Source: Loxodes magnus
Taxonomy: Eukaryota > Ciliophora > Karyorelictea > Loxodida > Loxodidae
DNA length: 64,000 nt
Direction of reading: 5' to 3'
Assembly (NCBI GenBank): GCA_946699065.1
Contig: CAMPDV010000222.1
Span: 124,001 to 188,000 of the forward strand
This document shows positions 37,060 to 50,829 of this stretch, in pieces (the first letter of the stretch is position 1; each line of letters begins with the position of its first letter). A model generated the notes under the pieces. That model was not told where the DNA came from, searched no databases, and saw only the letters and a program-made list of their open reading frames with translations. A program made the position numbers and the translations under genes.

Positions 37060-37915
37060 AGTCTTAAAATCTTGTTCCCGGCTTTTTCTTGAGCAAAGAA
37101 GAGAAAAAAGCTCTAGAGAAAAAGCAGGCATAAAAAAAGTATCAAGAGTCTTCTTCTCCTCACTTACAAAACTAATAAAGAACCTAATAACTATAATAAA
37201 CACCTCCTAAAATAATAAAAAGAAAGGAATCTAATATAATAACAGGAAAAGAACTTCCATTAAAGATAATTAAAAAGGAAATCAATATTTAACAGTTATT
37301 ATTTGAAATATCCAATCTCTAAGAAGAGATTAAAGTGCTTAAGTTGGAAAATTAAGAACTAAGAAACTTATTATCGCTTGGATAAGATAACTTAGAGATT
37401 ATTAGAATTATTAATTAAGAAAGAGAACTCCAAGCATATTGAACATTTAAACTGAACATAGATAAGAAACAGCAAGGCTTGGAAATATCGTATAAAAACA
37501 AGAGTTAGAGTTTATTAAGCAAAATAATATTAGCACAAACATAACTAATTAGACTAATTAGATGGAATTAGAATAGAAAGAGGTTATAAATCGAAAACCA
37601 ATCAGATAAGTAAGGAAGAAATGCTACTACTGTAATAGTAAGTGACATTTGTACAAGAATTGCTAAAAATTTTAGAATTTCAAGAAAAAATTTTGGCGTA
37701 AAGAATAAGAAAAATACTAGAGGCTCTATTGCAACTAGCATGGAGGTATTTACAGAAGAAAATGATGTGAAGTACCTTTTGAAATAATAAGAACAAGAAA
37801 TCAAAGAAACTGAGAAGACCTTAGTGAAGATAATTTCATTAGAAAGTCAAGAATGATGAGAAGTGTTGTTGATAAAACAACTTATTTTAGACGATGTCCA
37901 GATTGGCACTGTTGA
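37060..37915 (+). CDS. Gag-like coiled-coil and CCHC protein (ORF1 of element)
   Basis: A coiled-coil segment (NLQEEIKVLKLENQELRNLL, 37300-37380) and a complete zinc knuckle at 37622-37663 (C-YY-C-NSKW-H-LYKN-C, with TGA as Trp) are followed 20 residues later by LYC and then IYRRK, the same spacing as in the 29.4 kb copy. The coil and the knuckle are in different frames. A 23-nt GT-AG stretch at about 37584-37606 would join them in phase, but an indel is equally possible. Zinc-frame stop is TGA 37913-37915. No start ATG was found in the coil frame. RNA-binding role inferred. Confidence 0.5.
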
Positions 37916-38894
37916 ACATTTTAATTTCATTATCATTATCATTATACAATTTAGATTATTAAAAAGAGACAGGATTTTAGTTTAAGCATTTACTAAGATC
38001 CGAAAAAACAGAAGTTAACAACATTTTAGAGAACTTAGAATTAGAAAATGGCACCAAAAGGCTCAAATCGAGATTTGTGCTTATGAAGAAAAATATAGGA
38101 AATAGGCCAACATATCTTGCACTTGGAAATCTCTGATTTCACCACAGAACAGAAAATAAGCTGTGATGAACTGATTAGAAGGTAATGATCCTAAGGAAGA
38201 GGTCAAGAAACTGAAAAAATAATAAAAATAATGGAAAATTTTGAAATATAAGAAAAAAATAATCAAGTATCATAGTTTAAGAAAGAGATGTAGATGTTTT
38301 CTGAAAAATATCTCAAAATTAGAGCAATAAAACTTTGATCTAATAGTAAAACTGGAAGATTTTAATCATAAAGAAAGAAAAAATAGTTGAAAACTAATAA
38401 AAAATGCAAAATTAAAATGACCAAAAAGATCAAAGAAATAACTCAATAATAATAGGAGTCAAAATGGATTTTGATCAAGTCTCGATTACCTTACCACTGA
38501 TTAAATTAATAAATCATTTAATAAGAAGTGTAATGCTGTAGAAATGTAAAACATTTATATCGATAATTTTAGTTATTTTAGAAAGGGTAAAATGTTTATT
38601 GAGAAGTGATTAGAAAAGAAAAAACCTCAATATTATATAAAGATTTTATGTCTTTCAAAGGAATTATAAGCAGGAAGAAATGGATATCTAATCCTTGATT
38701 AGACTATCAGAAAAGAGTGAAATGGATAGTAGGTGGTCCACATTGGAGCTAAATTGGCCGCTCAGAAATGGGTTGAAATTCTCAGAAAATAGGTAAACCT
38801 TTTAAATTTACCTTATCATTATTATAATAATACAAATTAATTTAAATCATTTAACTAAATGATTACTTTCTATAAAAGTTGCCTAATATTATGA
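37740..38894 (+). CDS. Second ORF of the Gag-like element, unknown domain
   Basis: Starting at ATG 37740 in a frame different from the zinc knuckle and overlapping it by about 175 nt, this frame is open to TGA 38892-38894 (384 residues). It encodes MEVFTEENDVKYLLK, then QAFTKIRKNRSQQHFREL, KYRKQANISCTWKSLISP, a Lys-rich region, and WNGQQVVHIGAKLAAQKW. The WKSLISP block is conserved in the broken copy at 12.25-12.91 kb, so the frame was under selection. The overlap resembles gag/pol organisation, but I see no reverse transcriptase, protease or integrase motif. A CATTAT microsatellite lies at about 37925-37945. Confidence 0.45.
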
Positions 38895-38899
38895 AATGC

Positions 38900-41800
38900 A
38901 ACATTTATAAAAATATCTAGGTTATTGATATACTTCTATTCAATTTTCCTGCTTCAAGTTGCAACAAACTTAAATTAATTATTATAAATGACTTGTTTAT
39001 TTTAAATACAGTAAAAGAAGCTAGAAAGATTGAAAAAAGAATATATCTATAGGTAATCTAAATTTAAAAATAATTTTATATTGCTATCAATTAAATTTTC
39101 TGAACATTTATCCTTGGATTATTATAGAAGATGAATGTAGAAAAATGCATGTTGATGAAGAAGACTATATAAATAAAGTTTGTGTATCATAGAATTTTTC
39201 ATTAATTTAATATTTTTGGATAAATGCTATTTTTATATGAAGGTTTTTCGATTTATGAGTTTATGGATTTAACTTTTATATATTTTGATATGTAAAAATC
39301 GAAATTATAGAGAATGTAAAAATACGAAAAAAATAACTAATTTATTACTGCTATAAGTTTTTTTAATACCTATATTTCTTTTAACTTAATGTATATTTCC
39401 TAAATATATCAAAAAATTAATTATCAATCATAACAAATTTAAGCTTTTTATAAGGCTACTAAACCACATCTTCTATTATTTAATCCTTTTGATTTATCTG
39501 AAGATTATTTTTATTCCCTCCTAAAAATAGGTTTTCCTTGCTGGGCTTATATTAATATATTTTAGATAGACACTTTTCTACTAATAACGTTATACGACTT
39601 CAAATCTATACTTGATATTAATAACGATAAAAATATTTAAAAGTTTGTTCTAAAATCATTAATTTAAGAAAATCTAAAGTTTCTGCATTAATAATGAATT
39701 CTTCAAATATTAAAATATCCTCACTGAATTATAAATAAATATAGCTCTTATTTTTAATCTTTCATCAATGAATCAAATACATTCAATTGAAATTAGTAAT
39801 ACATTCTACTTCTTTCACTTTCGTTAAATAGCACTCTATTTTGAATGCTTTTGTCTAAATTTATTATTATTAATTTAACTAAGAAAGGAGCATAATTTAG
39901 CTTACTTCAAATTTTTCTACAGTTGGTTCATTTTATTATTCCCTTTGATATTCTTCATTCCCCATTATCTTAAATACCTTGATAATAAAAATTACAAATT
40001 TAGATTCAAATGAAAGGATTCAGATTTTAGATAAGATTAATAGCTCTTAAGGATTGAATATTTTTCTCCTTTTATAAATAAATGAGATAGTAGAAAAAAA
40101 TGAAAATAATAAAATTCAAGCTTAGAACTCAGTGCAGCTATAAATCCAGGAAGACTACTTGGATTAGTTTTAAAAGCTTAGTAAAGTTGTCTATAGGAAA
40201 ACTATTTAAAGAAAGTCTCAGTTTATTAGTTAGTTGTTTGTCTGCAATCTTCATAAAATTTAATAATATTCTGTTAATCTAAATCCCTTCTGATAAACTA
40301 TAAAGCCAATTAAACTTAATAAAGTTATATACGAATCTCTATTTATAAAATTTAAGTGACTTATTAATAAAAAAATACTCATTATAAAGGTTAAAATCAA
40401 ATTGGGGGAATAAATATTTTATTTGCAGGATTTAGTAAAAAGAAAATTTAACCTTTATTTAAATAAAAATCTAGGATCAAGTTCTTTTATTCTCCAAACT
40501 TAGATGAATAAGCATGCCATTTATGAAATTTAAATGATATAAACTTATAAAATGAACATACAGACAATAAATTAACTATTTAAATAAAATAATAAGAAAT
40601 AAGTTAAAATGATGCCTATATCCACTTTATTTTAATTAGATATATTGTTCTCAATTTATTTAATATTAGAATATCTTGATTCAATGAAAATAATTAAGTT
40701 TTATATCATAAACTAACTCCAATGAACTGATTTATTTTCTAATCTTTAATCTATTTTATACTTATTGCTATTTTTCCTTTATTTCATTTATTACTTTTGA
40801 AGCAACTAAATTACTAGTTTATTATATTTATTTTAATTTGCTTTTGTTGTTGTGGATAATAGACAATTAATGAAATTTCTCCTTTAAAGATAAATTTATA
40901 AATCATCTATTTTAAAAATTATAGATGGAGATTTAAATAGATAAGGATTCCTTTCCTTTGTAATTATTTTACTTACCTAATCCCCAAATTTTACTATTTT
41001 ATTAGGACTCCACTAAGATTAAGATATTTAGTTATAATTAAAGCTCCTATAAAATGCATTGAACTTCCCTTTTATGCAAAAATTTAATGCAATTCATTTC
41101 TTTTTATTTATCTTTGGAAACTTAAAAGAACTTTAGATATATAACTTATATAAAAATACTTTTATCCTTTATTTAAACAATAAATTAATAAAATATATCC
41201 TTAAACTAAGTATCTTAACCTATTTACATGTTTAGCATACATTTCTTTTTGTGTGTTTTCTACTTAAGATCTCCCAGTTTATTTATTATTTTTAGTCATA
41301 TATGGTTTTCTTAGTCACTTCAATATTCTTCCTTTTTATCTTTCTGTTTAATGATTTTTATGCCATTAGGTTTAATTAATTTTTGTTAGATTTTTCTGAA
41401 ATGAACATGAAATAAATTGTTGATATAAGTGTTTAATTTTTTGTTAAAAGCTTATGCTATCTTTAGAAATATTAGGAATCTAATAAGAGACTAAAGATCT
41501 TCTAGAGATATACTGTAATAATAATTAAAGTCATTTTTATTCTTTAGATTTCATAAAGTATAAGCAACTTTAATTATCTTCTACAAACTTTAATTCTCTA
41601 AGGCTAATTAAATAACTAAAGATTTTAAATTAAAGTATAACTAAAATCCTTTTCATTAAAGCTATTTTTCCTAATTACTCATTAAAATAAATCTAGTACT
41701 AATAAAATTATGTGGATTAATAGCAGCAATAATAAAATTGCAATTTAAGGTTTTATAGCGGGTTTTGGATTTTAAATATATTATATCTTAAAGAAAAGCT

Positions 41801-44800
41801 AGTATTTAATAGAAGAAATCTTCCTTTCTATTTATATCTTTACGTTTAGAAAATAAGTTGAATTAAATAATCCCATAGCTTTACTTTAAGATCTGAAGCA
41901 CTGAGAAAATTTATTTCAACTGGATTGACTATGTCAAGATGACTTATAATATGCCTAATGTTCTTTTAAATCCTGCTTATATCACATTAAATGATATTAA
42001 CCTTGTTTAGTTTCTTCATTAACTTTTAAATAGTAATATAATATTAATAAATTCATAGTAGAGTCTTATCTAAATATGTGAATTGTTAGCCTTTCTAAGA
42101 ATATTTCATTTATCATTTTCAGTCCTTAATACTTTGCTAGCTTTTAAATTGGAAAGTTTGCCCTATAAATTTTATGAAATGAGCATTATTTAGCCTTATA
42201 AATAAACTTGATATATCATTGTCTTTATTTAAACTTTATTTGGAAAAATCTTATTAGTAGCCTTTGTTTTTTCCTGTTAAAAAGAAGCTTATTTTGATTA
42301 TTTCTAAATAGATTGAAGTTAAATTTTAAAGGCAATAGTGGAATTAAATGCCTTTATATAGTTTCAAAAAAGGATTTATTTCTTCAGAACAAAATTTGAA
42401 AAAGTAGAAATTTGAGAAAATATCAGAGTCAAATGTATCTAATATAGGTATTCAAATTTATGATTTGGTAGATAAGCTAGCTTATAATGTTGTTAGAAGT
42501 ATCTACACTAGCTTATAAACTTTATTAGCTTTAAGATTAAGAAAAGCTTTCTAATCTATTTATCCTAAGAAAAGCTTAAAATATAAGCATATTGCTAGCT
42601 TTATTAATATCCGTTAAAGCATCTTATAAAATGATATTTATAGTATTTAGAATAAATCCTTTGCTTATACTCATTGCACCTGGTTTGAAAAGGCAAAGAT
42701 ACCATTCTTAATAAATTATTAAATTACTCTTATTTTCCTAAATTGTAATACATTTGTGTTTTAACCTTAAACTTAAAATCTTATGTTCCATTGATTTATA
42801 CAAAAGTAGGAAAAATACGAAGCTAGACCTATAATAAAATTAAAAAAGGATTTAAAATTATTAAATCAGCAGATCTAGAAAATATCTATTTAAGATAAAA
42901 GTAAAAAGTTATTACTTTTCTTTAATTGAAAGTCTAGATTAAAAACATGCAGGAATAACTTCAAAGACTAATAATTTTCATAGCAAAGATAGTTATCTAT
43001 TAATAAATACGATATTTCTATAAATCTTAGATTATTTATATTTTAAAACCTTTTAAGAACTTCAAGAAATAAATAAGATATTAATTAGTTTTAAATCATA
43101 AGCCTATCTTGATAAAAAAGAAGGTAAGCTCTGAGTAATCATATTTTTATTAAATTGAAAAGGAAGTGAAAGTTCATCTATCTACTAAGCAAAAGTTAGA
43201 TTGTAAAAGAAAGGAAATTTAAATGATAAATGACTTTATCATAAAGTGATGTAATCATAATCATATAGCCTATAAATAAAAATATTAATAAGTGGCTTTT
43301 CATTTTAACCTGCATAAAAACTAATAAAACTTTAAAAGAAATTATTGACCAATCACAATATAAATAATTAATATATTAAAGGTAAAATTCAGAATTTCCT
43401 ACATATTAATCTAGATCTAACTTATTAAATCAACATAATATGAAATGCTTGCAAAACTTATTTTTGCAGCAAGATCTTAGAGTTATAAGCATAGTAGAAT
43501 AAATGATTTGCAATATCCACTTCTTGATTTAACATCCTTAAAATTAGCAAGGAATAGTTTTAGTTATAGTAAACTTGTGAAGTTTAACAATTTGAGGTAA
43601 ATGAAAATCCAAAATGCTTTAAAGTATACATGTTTAGCTTTTTAACTTTCTTATTACCTAAACTCTAAAATAACCAAATATGCAAGTTAATATAGTTATT
43701 AGTATAATAGACCAGTTTAATTTCTCTATAATTTATTTAATTTTCAGATATAACTAAATATTTCTTTTTGCTGTTTTTAAAAGTAGACATACTCTAAATA
43801 AAATTTTAATTTAAGCTTTAAAGTATTTTATGCTAGTAGGATGTCTCCTTTTTATATTCTTTTAGTCATTTATTATGAAATATATTTCATAGTAAATAAT
43901 ATCAGTGTCTATTAAAATACCTTACTTATATACATCTCAAAATCAAAAAAATTATATTATTATATAATGATTTTTTAACTTTCTTTTCAAAGTTAGTGAA
44001 GGTACATTAAATAATCTATTTAAGTCTTTAGTATTGCTAAACCTATTGAAAATCTCTTTCCAGTTTCAATCTAATAAAAGAACAAAAATTCTACTATGGA
44101 ATTGTAGTTTAATAGATTAATTATTTAAAGAGTTTATTTGTTAGATTATTTGTTTACTTTTATTTAATAGCATTTCAGATAATGATAGTATTTTAATTAA
44201 ATATAAATCCAAAATTAAAATATTTCCACCAAGTAAATAATTAACAATTTATTAAATCATTCTAAGATAATTTTACAGTTTTGTTGATTTGGTGTTTACT
44301 TGCTTCTTTTAATTTATGAGTATTATGATATAGCTCTATTCTTATAACTTTCTTAGATTGCTATTATATTAATATTTTATAGATTATGCTTTTATTACTA
44401 TATGCTTTAGTTCAAATTATTCAAGGTTTTATAGAAAATATTGAAAAGCTATTAACTTCTTCATCTATATCCGTTAGACCCATATTATTGCTCCTATTTA
44501 TGCACTTCTAAAATACTAGTCTAAAATAATCTTACACACTGTCTTACGTCACATAAGATCTATTGTCATATTTAATAATTAAGAGCATAATATTAAAAAG
44601 ACTTTCTAAATTAGTTATTTTTCTTACACTATTCTTTATAAAATAGCCTCTACTCTTTTTTATTTAAACACTAGTTAAATTAAATTCTCTTTTATATATT
44701 ACTATATTAAAGCATGCTCATTATCAACTTTATTTTATTATGTTTCTTACAGTTCCTTCTCTGAAAGGTAACTATATATTAATATGGTATATGATTAAAT

Positions 44801-46400
44801 ATTTGATAATTAGTAATGTATAAAGATAAAAATCACATGCACTGGTAAATTTTAAGTTACCTTCATTATCTAATTTTTTATTTAACTTACCTTATCTCAT
44901 TATGATGCCATCTTTCTTAATTTAGAGCAATTTCCTTTAATTACTCATAGCTATTTAATTCCTTTATTATATATATTTTTAATTAAATATCCTTAAGTTA
45001 TGTACTTGTTTAAGATCTTGCAAACTAAGTAGCATGATATTAAAGCTTTTTTATTCCAAATTTGAAAGGCACAGATATAATCACTTATATCAAGATAGTG
45101 GTTAAGAAATGATAGGAAAATAAGGAATGTTTGGCAGGTTTTTTATTGAGTTAGAAGATATAAAAATTAAGATATAACAAGTATAATTATTTAGGACAAG
45201 CATTTATCATTTCTACAATTAATATTCTCATTTTTCATTTAATTAAATAAAACCAATCACGATTATTAGTTATACAAGGAGCATAAACGTTTAAATAAAG
45301 GTTAATGTAAAGGAATTTTTAGTTAATTATTAGTTTAAAATAATTTTTCTAGACTTGGTAGTATAAATATACCAAATATATTGATTTATTTATACTAATA
45401 GTTTCATAAGAGCCTTTTACTACTAAGTTCTTTTTAATTAATTAGCTATTTTGTTATATAGCACATTTTCTAATGTAAACAGCTAGCTGGCTATTTTTTA
45501 ACTATTAAGCCTTTTTGTAAAAATAGACAGAAGGTTGGTAATGAATTAACTAGCATCCCTTTTAAATAAATAAGTTTGATGATGTATTATATGAATTGTT
45601 ATGTTTGTATATGCATATTAACCCTTTAATTATATAAGAAGACAATTAAAAAACAACCAACCCATCTAATAATAAACTCATTAAAACAGTGAAATAAATA
45701 GGGTATAGCTATTCTAATTGAATAATAGGCAATTTTTATTAATAATAATCTACATAATATTTGCTTAAGAAAGAACTCTACGAAATGTTCTCTAAATTTA
45801 TTCTCATTTCCTGCAATATTTGATCAAGAAAAGAAGATAGTTAAAATTAATGAATCTAATATACTTCTAATGAATTGGATATAAAAGAAATAGATGATTA
45901 AATGCGTCCTTTAGTATTTATTATAAAATAATTTTATTCTTTAGCTGAGGTTTTATACAAAGATAAATATTTAAAATACCTCATTATTCTAAGCAAAATT
46001 GCAAATCAAATACCTAAATACACTTAAATGTTTGAATTTATTTGGGAGAGAAATCATATAGCAAAGTTTTAGATCTACAGTCTTTTATTCTCTGTCTCTA
46101 AAATTCTACTAGTCACTTACAAATACCTAATACCTAAGAAAATTAAAAGCTTGGAGATTTTCTTTAAAATGAGATTTAAATATTAATAGAAATATTGTAT
46201 AGATAATATAATATCAAAGCGAAATAGATAGAGCTAAAGCATTTCATCATATATAAAGTAAAACGCTATGATAAAACTATCTCAGTTAGGAATCAAACTA
46301 ATAAGTGAAAATAAGTAAACATGCTTTGATCTTAGTTAATTTACGTTAATTATGTATTTATAATTACGAGTAATTTTATAATTTCTCTTTAAACCTTTTA
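38900..46400. other. Long AT-rich region, no firm gene
   Basis: 7.5 kb with very low GC. Long frames without TGA exist (for example from 41401), but their amino-acid composition equals that expected of random sequence at this base content (few Glu, Asp, Gly, Ala, Pro). No motif, RNA gene or repeat of the described families. A weak, charged plus-strand stretch at about 42.8-42.95 kb may be a coding remnant. Confidence 0.4.
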
Positions 46401-46408
46401 TTTATAAT

Positions 46409-49400
46409 ATGGATAAGCTGCTATTAGTTATATTCATGCTAATTTTTGGACTAAGATTGCAAGCCTTTCAAATTATTTGCTTATATGATCAAGAAAATAT
46501 AGAAGAATTTTCTAAATATACTAGTTAATTTGTGAGGGATTTGAAAGAATGGCAAAATAAAAATTATCCAACTTCTAGCAATTAGATTAGCTTTTAGTTC
46601 TAAGAAATAAAGTTAGACTAATTTGTAATGCAGAAGCTCTTAAATTTGACTTAAGAATGAAAAAAATAAAAAATAGACGTGCTGGTAGATATGACAAGCA
46701 GTTATCAACTCACTGCATTAATTTCTATTTTTTCTAGCTAGAATTAAATAATTCATTTGGTGGCCAAAGAGCAAAGAAATACCTACAAAGAGTGAAAAAA
46801 CTATACTTATTTCATTCTCCCGACCAAGGAAGCGCTAACTGAAGTAATAACCCACTTTTTGAGTCAATTCAATTGAAAATCTATGGGTTATTTTATAGAC
46901 GAATAGACTGAAGATGAAGCTTTTATTATGTAGTAAAAACTCAAAAATATGGATTATTTATGGATGATTCCCAATTTTGCCAGTTAGAATTTGTAATTCA
47001 GCTTTATTTCAGAAGAAGCTCAAATAAAAGGCCTTAATAAGTTTTACAGCTCCATCAACTACAACTTTAGAACGTTTATTTAGAACTTTTTTGAAAGGGG
47101 ATTTAAAATTAAAGCCTTTGTCATGGATTTCAAAAATTCATGGTAAATTTGGGATTTGGTTAGTACTTTTGATTTAAATGGGTTTGTTGGACTAAATTTC
47201 GGATCAAAGTTAATAAAAAATGAGATCGAGTATAAATTATACTGCGTTGAACTGTCAATTAAATAAATTTTTAGTGTCTTACAAGAAGAAATTTCTACCA
47301 GTAATTAAGAAGGAAGAGTCACTATCAGGAATTTATTCTAAAGCTAGAATCTAGAATTTCTTATATTGAATATTCAGTAAAAAGAAGTAAAAATAATAGG
47401 AACATTAAATTTAAGTTCAATTGTTTATTTCGATCAAATAATATGGCCTGATGGAACTACAATAATACCAGATAATAGTTTAATTTAAATTCCTATTAGC
47501 ATGGTAGCAGATGATAAGAATCCAAACGGCATATATGTTGATTGAGTTACTTATTACTATTAAGGAAGAGATTTAGGAGTTTATTATGTTAATCAGATAA
47601 GTAACTTAATGCCCTATTATTAATTAAAGGTTACTAAAATTTATACTGGAGCTGAATACTTTGACTATGAGTATGTTTATAGAGAATGAGAATAGAAGAA
47701 GGAAGAATATGGAATACTTCATTTCATGCCAGAAACTAGCGAAAACTCCATTGATCTTTACAGATTTTTCGAGCAGTAGAATTTTGTAATTACATGTATA
47801 TCTGGAGCCAATTCTGCACCAGAATTATCAGACAAAATAAAATTTCCTTATTATGTAAGAACTCTTTAGTCTGATGCTTACCCTGCAGTTCTAGTGGCAT
47901 GAACATGTCAAGTTTAAGGTTGGAATAATATTGGTGTAATATATTAAAACAATACATGAGCTAAAGGAGTTTAAGAGTATTTTTTAAAAGAAGCTAATCA
48001 TTTTAAAATAAACATAGTTAATACCAATAGATTAGTTGGGAACCTTAATATGAAAGATTTAAACGAATCATGGAAATAAGTTATTCAAGAAGTTTATGAT
48101 AAATCAAGAGTTGTATTAATGATTGTGTATGAGGGTGATGTTTAGATCATTCTTAAGTACTTTTATGAATTAGGAGCAAGAGAAGGAGATTTCGAATTCA
48201 TTGCTATTTGATGATTAACTTAAAATGTTGTTGAGAAAGGAAATGAAAATAAAAAAGTACAAGCGGTTGTTAAAGGAGCTATTTAATACATGTCAATTGG
48301 AGAATTAGGAGAATTTGGCTAGAGTGTGAAATAATTGAGCGAGAGCTATTTAGGAGGGTAATAAATAATGGATAGTGCGTTTCTAGAATTTGATGCTCTT
48401 CTTTTAGGAGCTTATGCGTTATAAAACTTAATTAAATCTGGAAAGAATTACACTAAATAAGAGAATATTATAAAAGAAATACGAAATCTTAAATTTATGG
48501 GTACTACAGGAAAAGTAAGTATAGATTCATCCTCTAACGATAGATCTGCCATTCCATGAAGTATTCAAAACTACCGTAAAAACGAAAAAGACTAATGAAG
48601 TATTTAAAAAATTGGATTCTTCTGCATTACATGTAGTGTAATTTTCAATTTCGAAACTCCTTTTATGTGAGGAGATGGAAGTACTGGATAATTTTACGAT
48701 AGTTGGCATTTATCTTGTCCTTTTAAGAAAAGAGAAAGATTACAATTTAAAAATGGAAAAATAGTGAATAATTTGGTTTCATTATTAATGTTAGTTTTAT
48801 TCGTTTTGATCTCATTCTGTGAGATTAAAATAGTTAACAACTATTAAATAGTTAAGTTGAAGGAGGTTTTTGTTATGTCTAGTTGGGACTTCATCTATTT
48901 GTTACACCCAGTTTTCTACTTTCTATAGATCATTTCTATTGGTCCTGACATTTCTAGTTATGGTTCTTTTACAAAGTTTATTTTAAGTTGTGCTAAATTA
49001 GACTTTGTGAATATTTTTTGAGAATCTCATAATGAGCAATATTTTAATCAAATAGTCGCTTGTGTTATAGCTATGTCTTGGTTGCTGTGCTTTATTAGCA
49101 TTTATCTGAAACTTGAATTTTCTAAAATGGGCATCTTTTGGTTATTAGGTCGTCTCTCTTATTATATTGGGCCTTTTTTAGCAAATGCTTTCTTTCTTCC
49201 TTTAAACTGAAATTTTATTGATGTATTTGCATGTGTTGAAGGAATAGATAAAGACTAAAGTGGGACTCTAGAGTTTCATGAATCATTTTACTACAAGGAT
49301 TGCTATTGAAAATGCTGGCAGGGAGTCCATCTTATTTTAGTAATCGCATGTTCAGTTTGCTTCAGTTTCTATACAATATTTGGAACTTAGACAGTATTAA

Positions 49401-50821
49401 TATGGTAAGAGCTATATGGATATATAGTGAAAGTTAAGTATGAAAAGAATTATATAATCATTTATCGAGTTTTCCTTTTAATCCTCATTATAATAAATGT
49501 AATATTTGAGAGAGAGTACAAAATTATACACGCTCTTCTTTACCTTTTAGTTTTGATTGCTTTATTTGTTTATACCTAAAAAGTAAAGCCCTGCAATTAT
49601 TCCAAGATAAACACTTGACTACTTATAGTCCTTATGTGTAACTTAACACATGCTTTCATCTAATTATTTAGAGTTTCAATGCTTCCTTTAAATATCAATG
49701 ATCGAATTTTCAAATTTTTATTTCTATCCTTGAGCGCAGTTTTGCTAATATTAGGGTTTAGGCTATAAAGGAAGAGTAAAACATTGATAACTATTTTCGA
49801 GCTAGATGAGACATACCTATTTAGATGAGCTTTTCAATTCAAGCAAAATGAAGGAATAATATAGCAGTACGTTTAAAACTAGTTAATTTTCCTTAATTTC
49901 AGAAATTACCTAGCATAAAAATAGCTCAGTGATGATAATTTCTTACTAGAGCCTAAATATTTTACTCTTAGGTTCTATTTATAACATAATGTTCTTAATA
50001 ATCAGCATAATTAATTTTAGTACTATCTTCAAGATAGTTTAGACCCTTCTCCTTTATAAGATCATTTCAAGGAAGCAACATAAATGTAGATAATTACCCA
50101 AGAAGATAGCTAAGAGCATAATTTCCATAATAAACTTTTTTCTTCTCCTTCTTTAACCTAGAATATTCAAGCCAACGACGAAAACTCACAGCTCTAGAAG
50201 TATTTTCAAGATTATAAAACAATAAAAGTTGCAAACTACTAAAATTTATAAAAGAAAGAGGAAAATCAGAGTTAGAATGAAATGAAGATTAGTGAGCATA
50301 TTGACTAAGGATCAGTGAATTATAGTTTCAATTAACAATTTGACTCTCTTTAAATATTAAAGTTTAGATATATAAAAAATCTATATCAGTGTTGCTTTAA
50401 TAATCAATTAAAATGCTAAGATAATTTTAAACCACTATATATTTTAAAAAAAATATAGCTGCTTTAAAGATTTCTTGCTTTTTTAAATTAAATCCAAGCG
50501 GTATATTGCATAAACTGCAAGTATCTAGGTAATTAGAAAGCTAATGCTTCTATTAAAATATTTTAAATATCTAGATAAAATGATTCTTATAATCTCAACG
50601 ACAGACACGAAGTCACAAGATATAATAGATAAAACGAGAGGGTATATAAAGGTCAAATTAAGGGTTTGTAAGTATCTTTTTTATTGTTTTATTTCTTAGA
50701 TTTATACATATTTAGAAATAATTTTTTATTTGCGATCAATGCTTTTTTCTTTCTTCTTTTATATTAGATCAAGACTGCGGATGTATTTTCTTAATATTAC
50801 TATTTATTAGGATGCTAATGA
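46409..50821 (+). CDS. Family-3 GPCR-like receptor with two venus-flytrap modules
   Basis: One frame of up to 1470 residues. A signal peptide (MDKLLLVIFMLIFGLRLQ) is followed by two periplasmic-binding-type ligand modules: the first at about 20-390 (IDVLVDMTSSYQLTALISIF, ALTEVITHFLSQFNWKSMGY), the second at about 420-730 (WNNIGVIYQNNTWAKGVQEY, FEFIAIWWLTQ, FMGTTGKVSIDS). Membrane segments run from LVSLLMLVLFVLISF (about residue 790) to about 1115, including IISIGPDISSYG, shared with the 30.75 kb receptor. The tail is Gln-rich and polar. TGA in AIWW and AIPWSIQN must be Trp. The 3' end is uncertain: the first terminal TGA is 50819-50821, but a good 32-nt GT-AG intron candidate at 50668-50699 may change the last exon. 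It resembles mGluR/GABA-B receptors; ligand unknown. Confidence 0.82.
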
Positions 50822-50829
50822 CAAGAAAA

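Noticed and set aside
41401-42840. Long plus-strand frame from ATG 41401
   Set aside because: Open only because TAA/TAG are sense. Glu+Asp is about 4 percent and Gly/Ala/Pro are scarce, as expected of random AT-rich sequence; no motif.
50668-50699. 32-nt intron at the 3' end of the 46.4 kb receptor
   Set aside because: Splice signals are good, but neither the spliced nor the unspliced continuation could be confirmed, so the first terminal TGA was used as the end.
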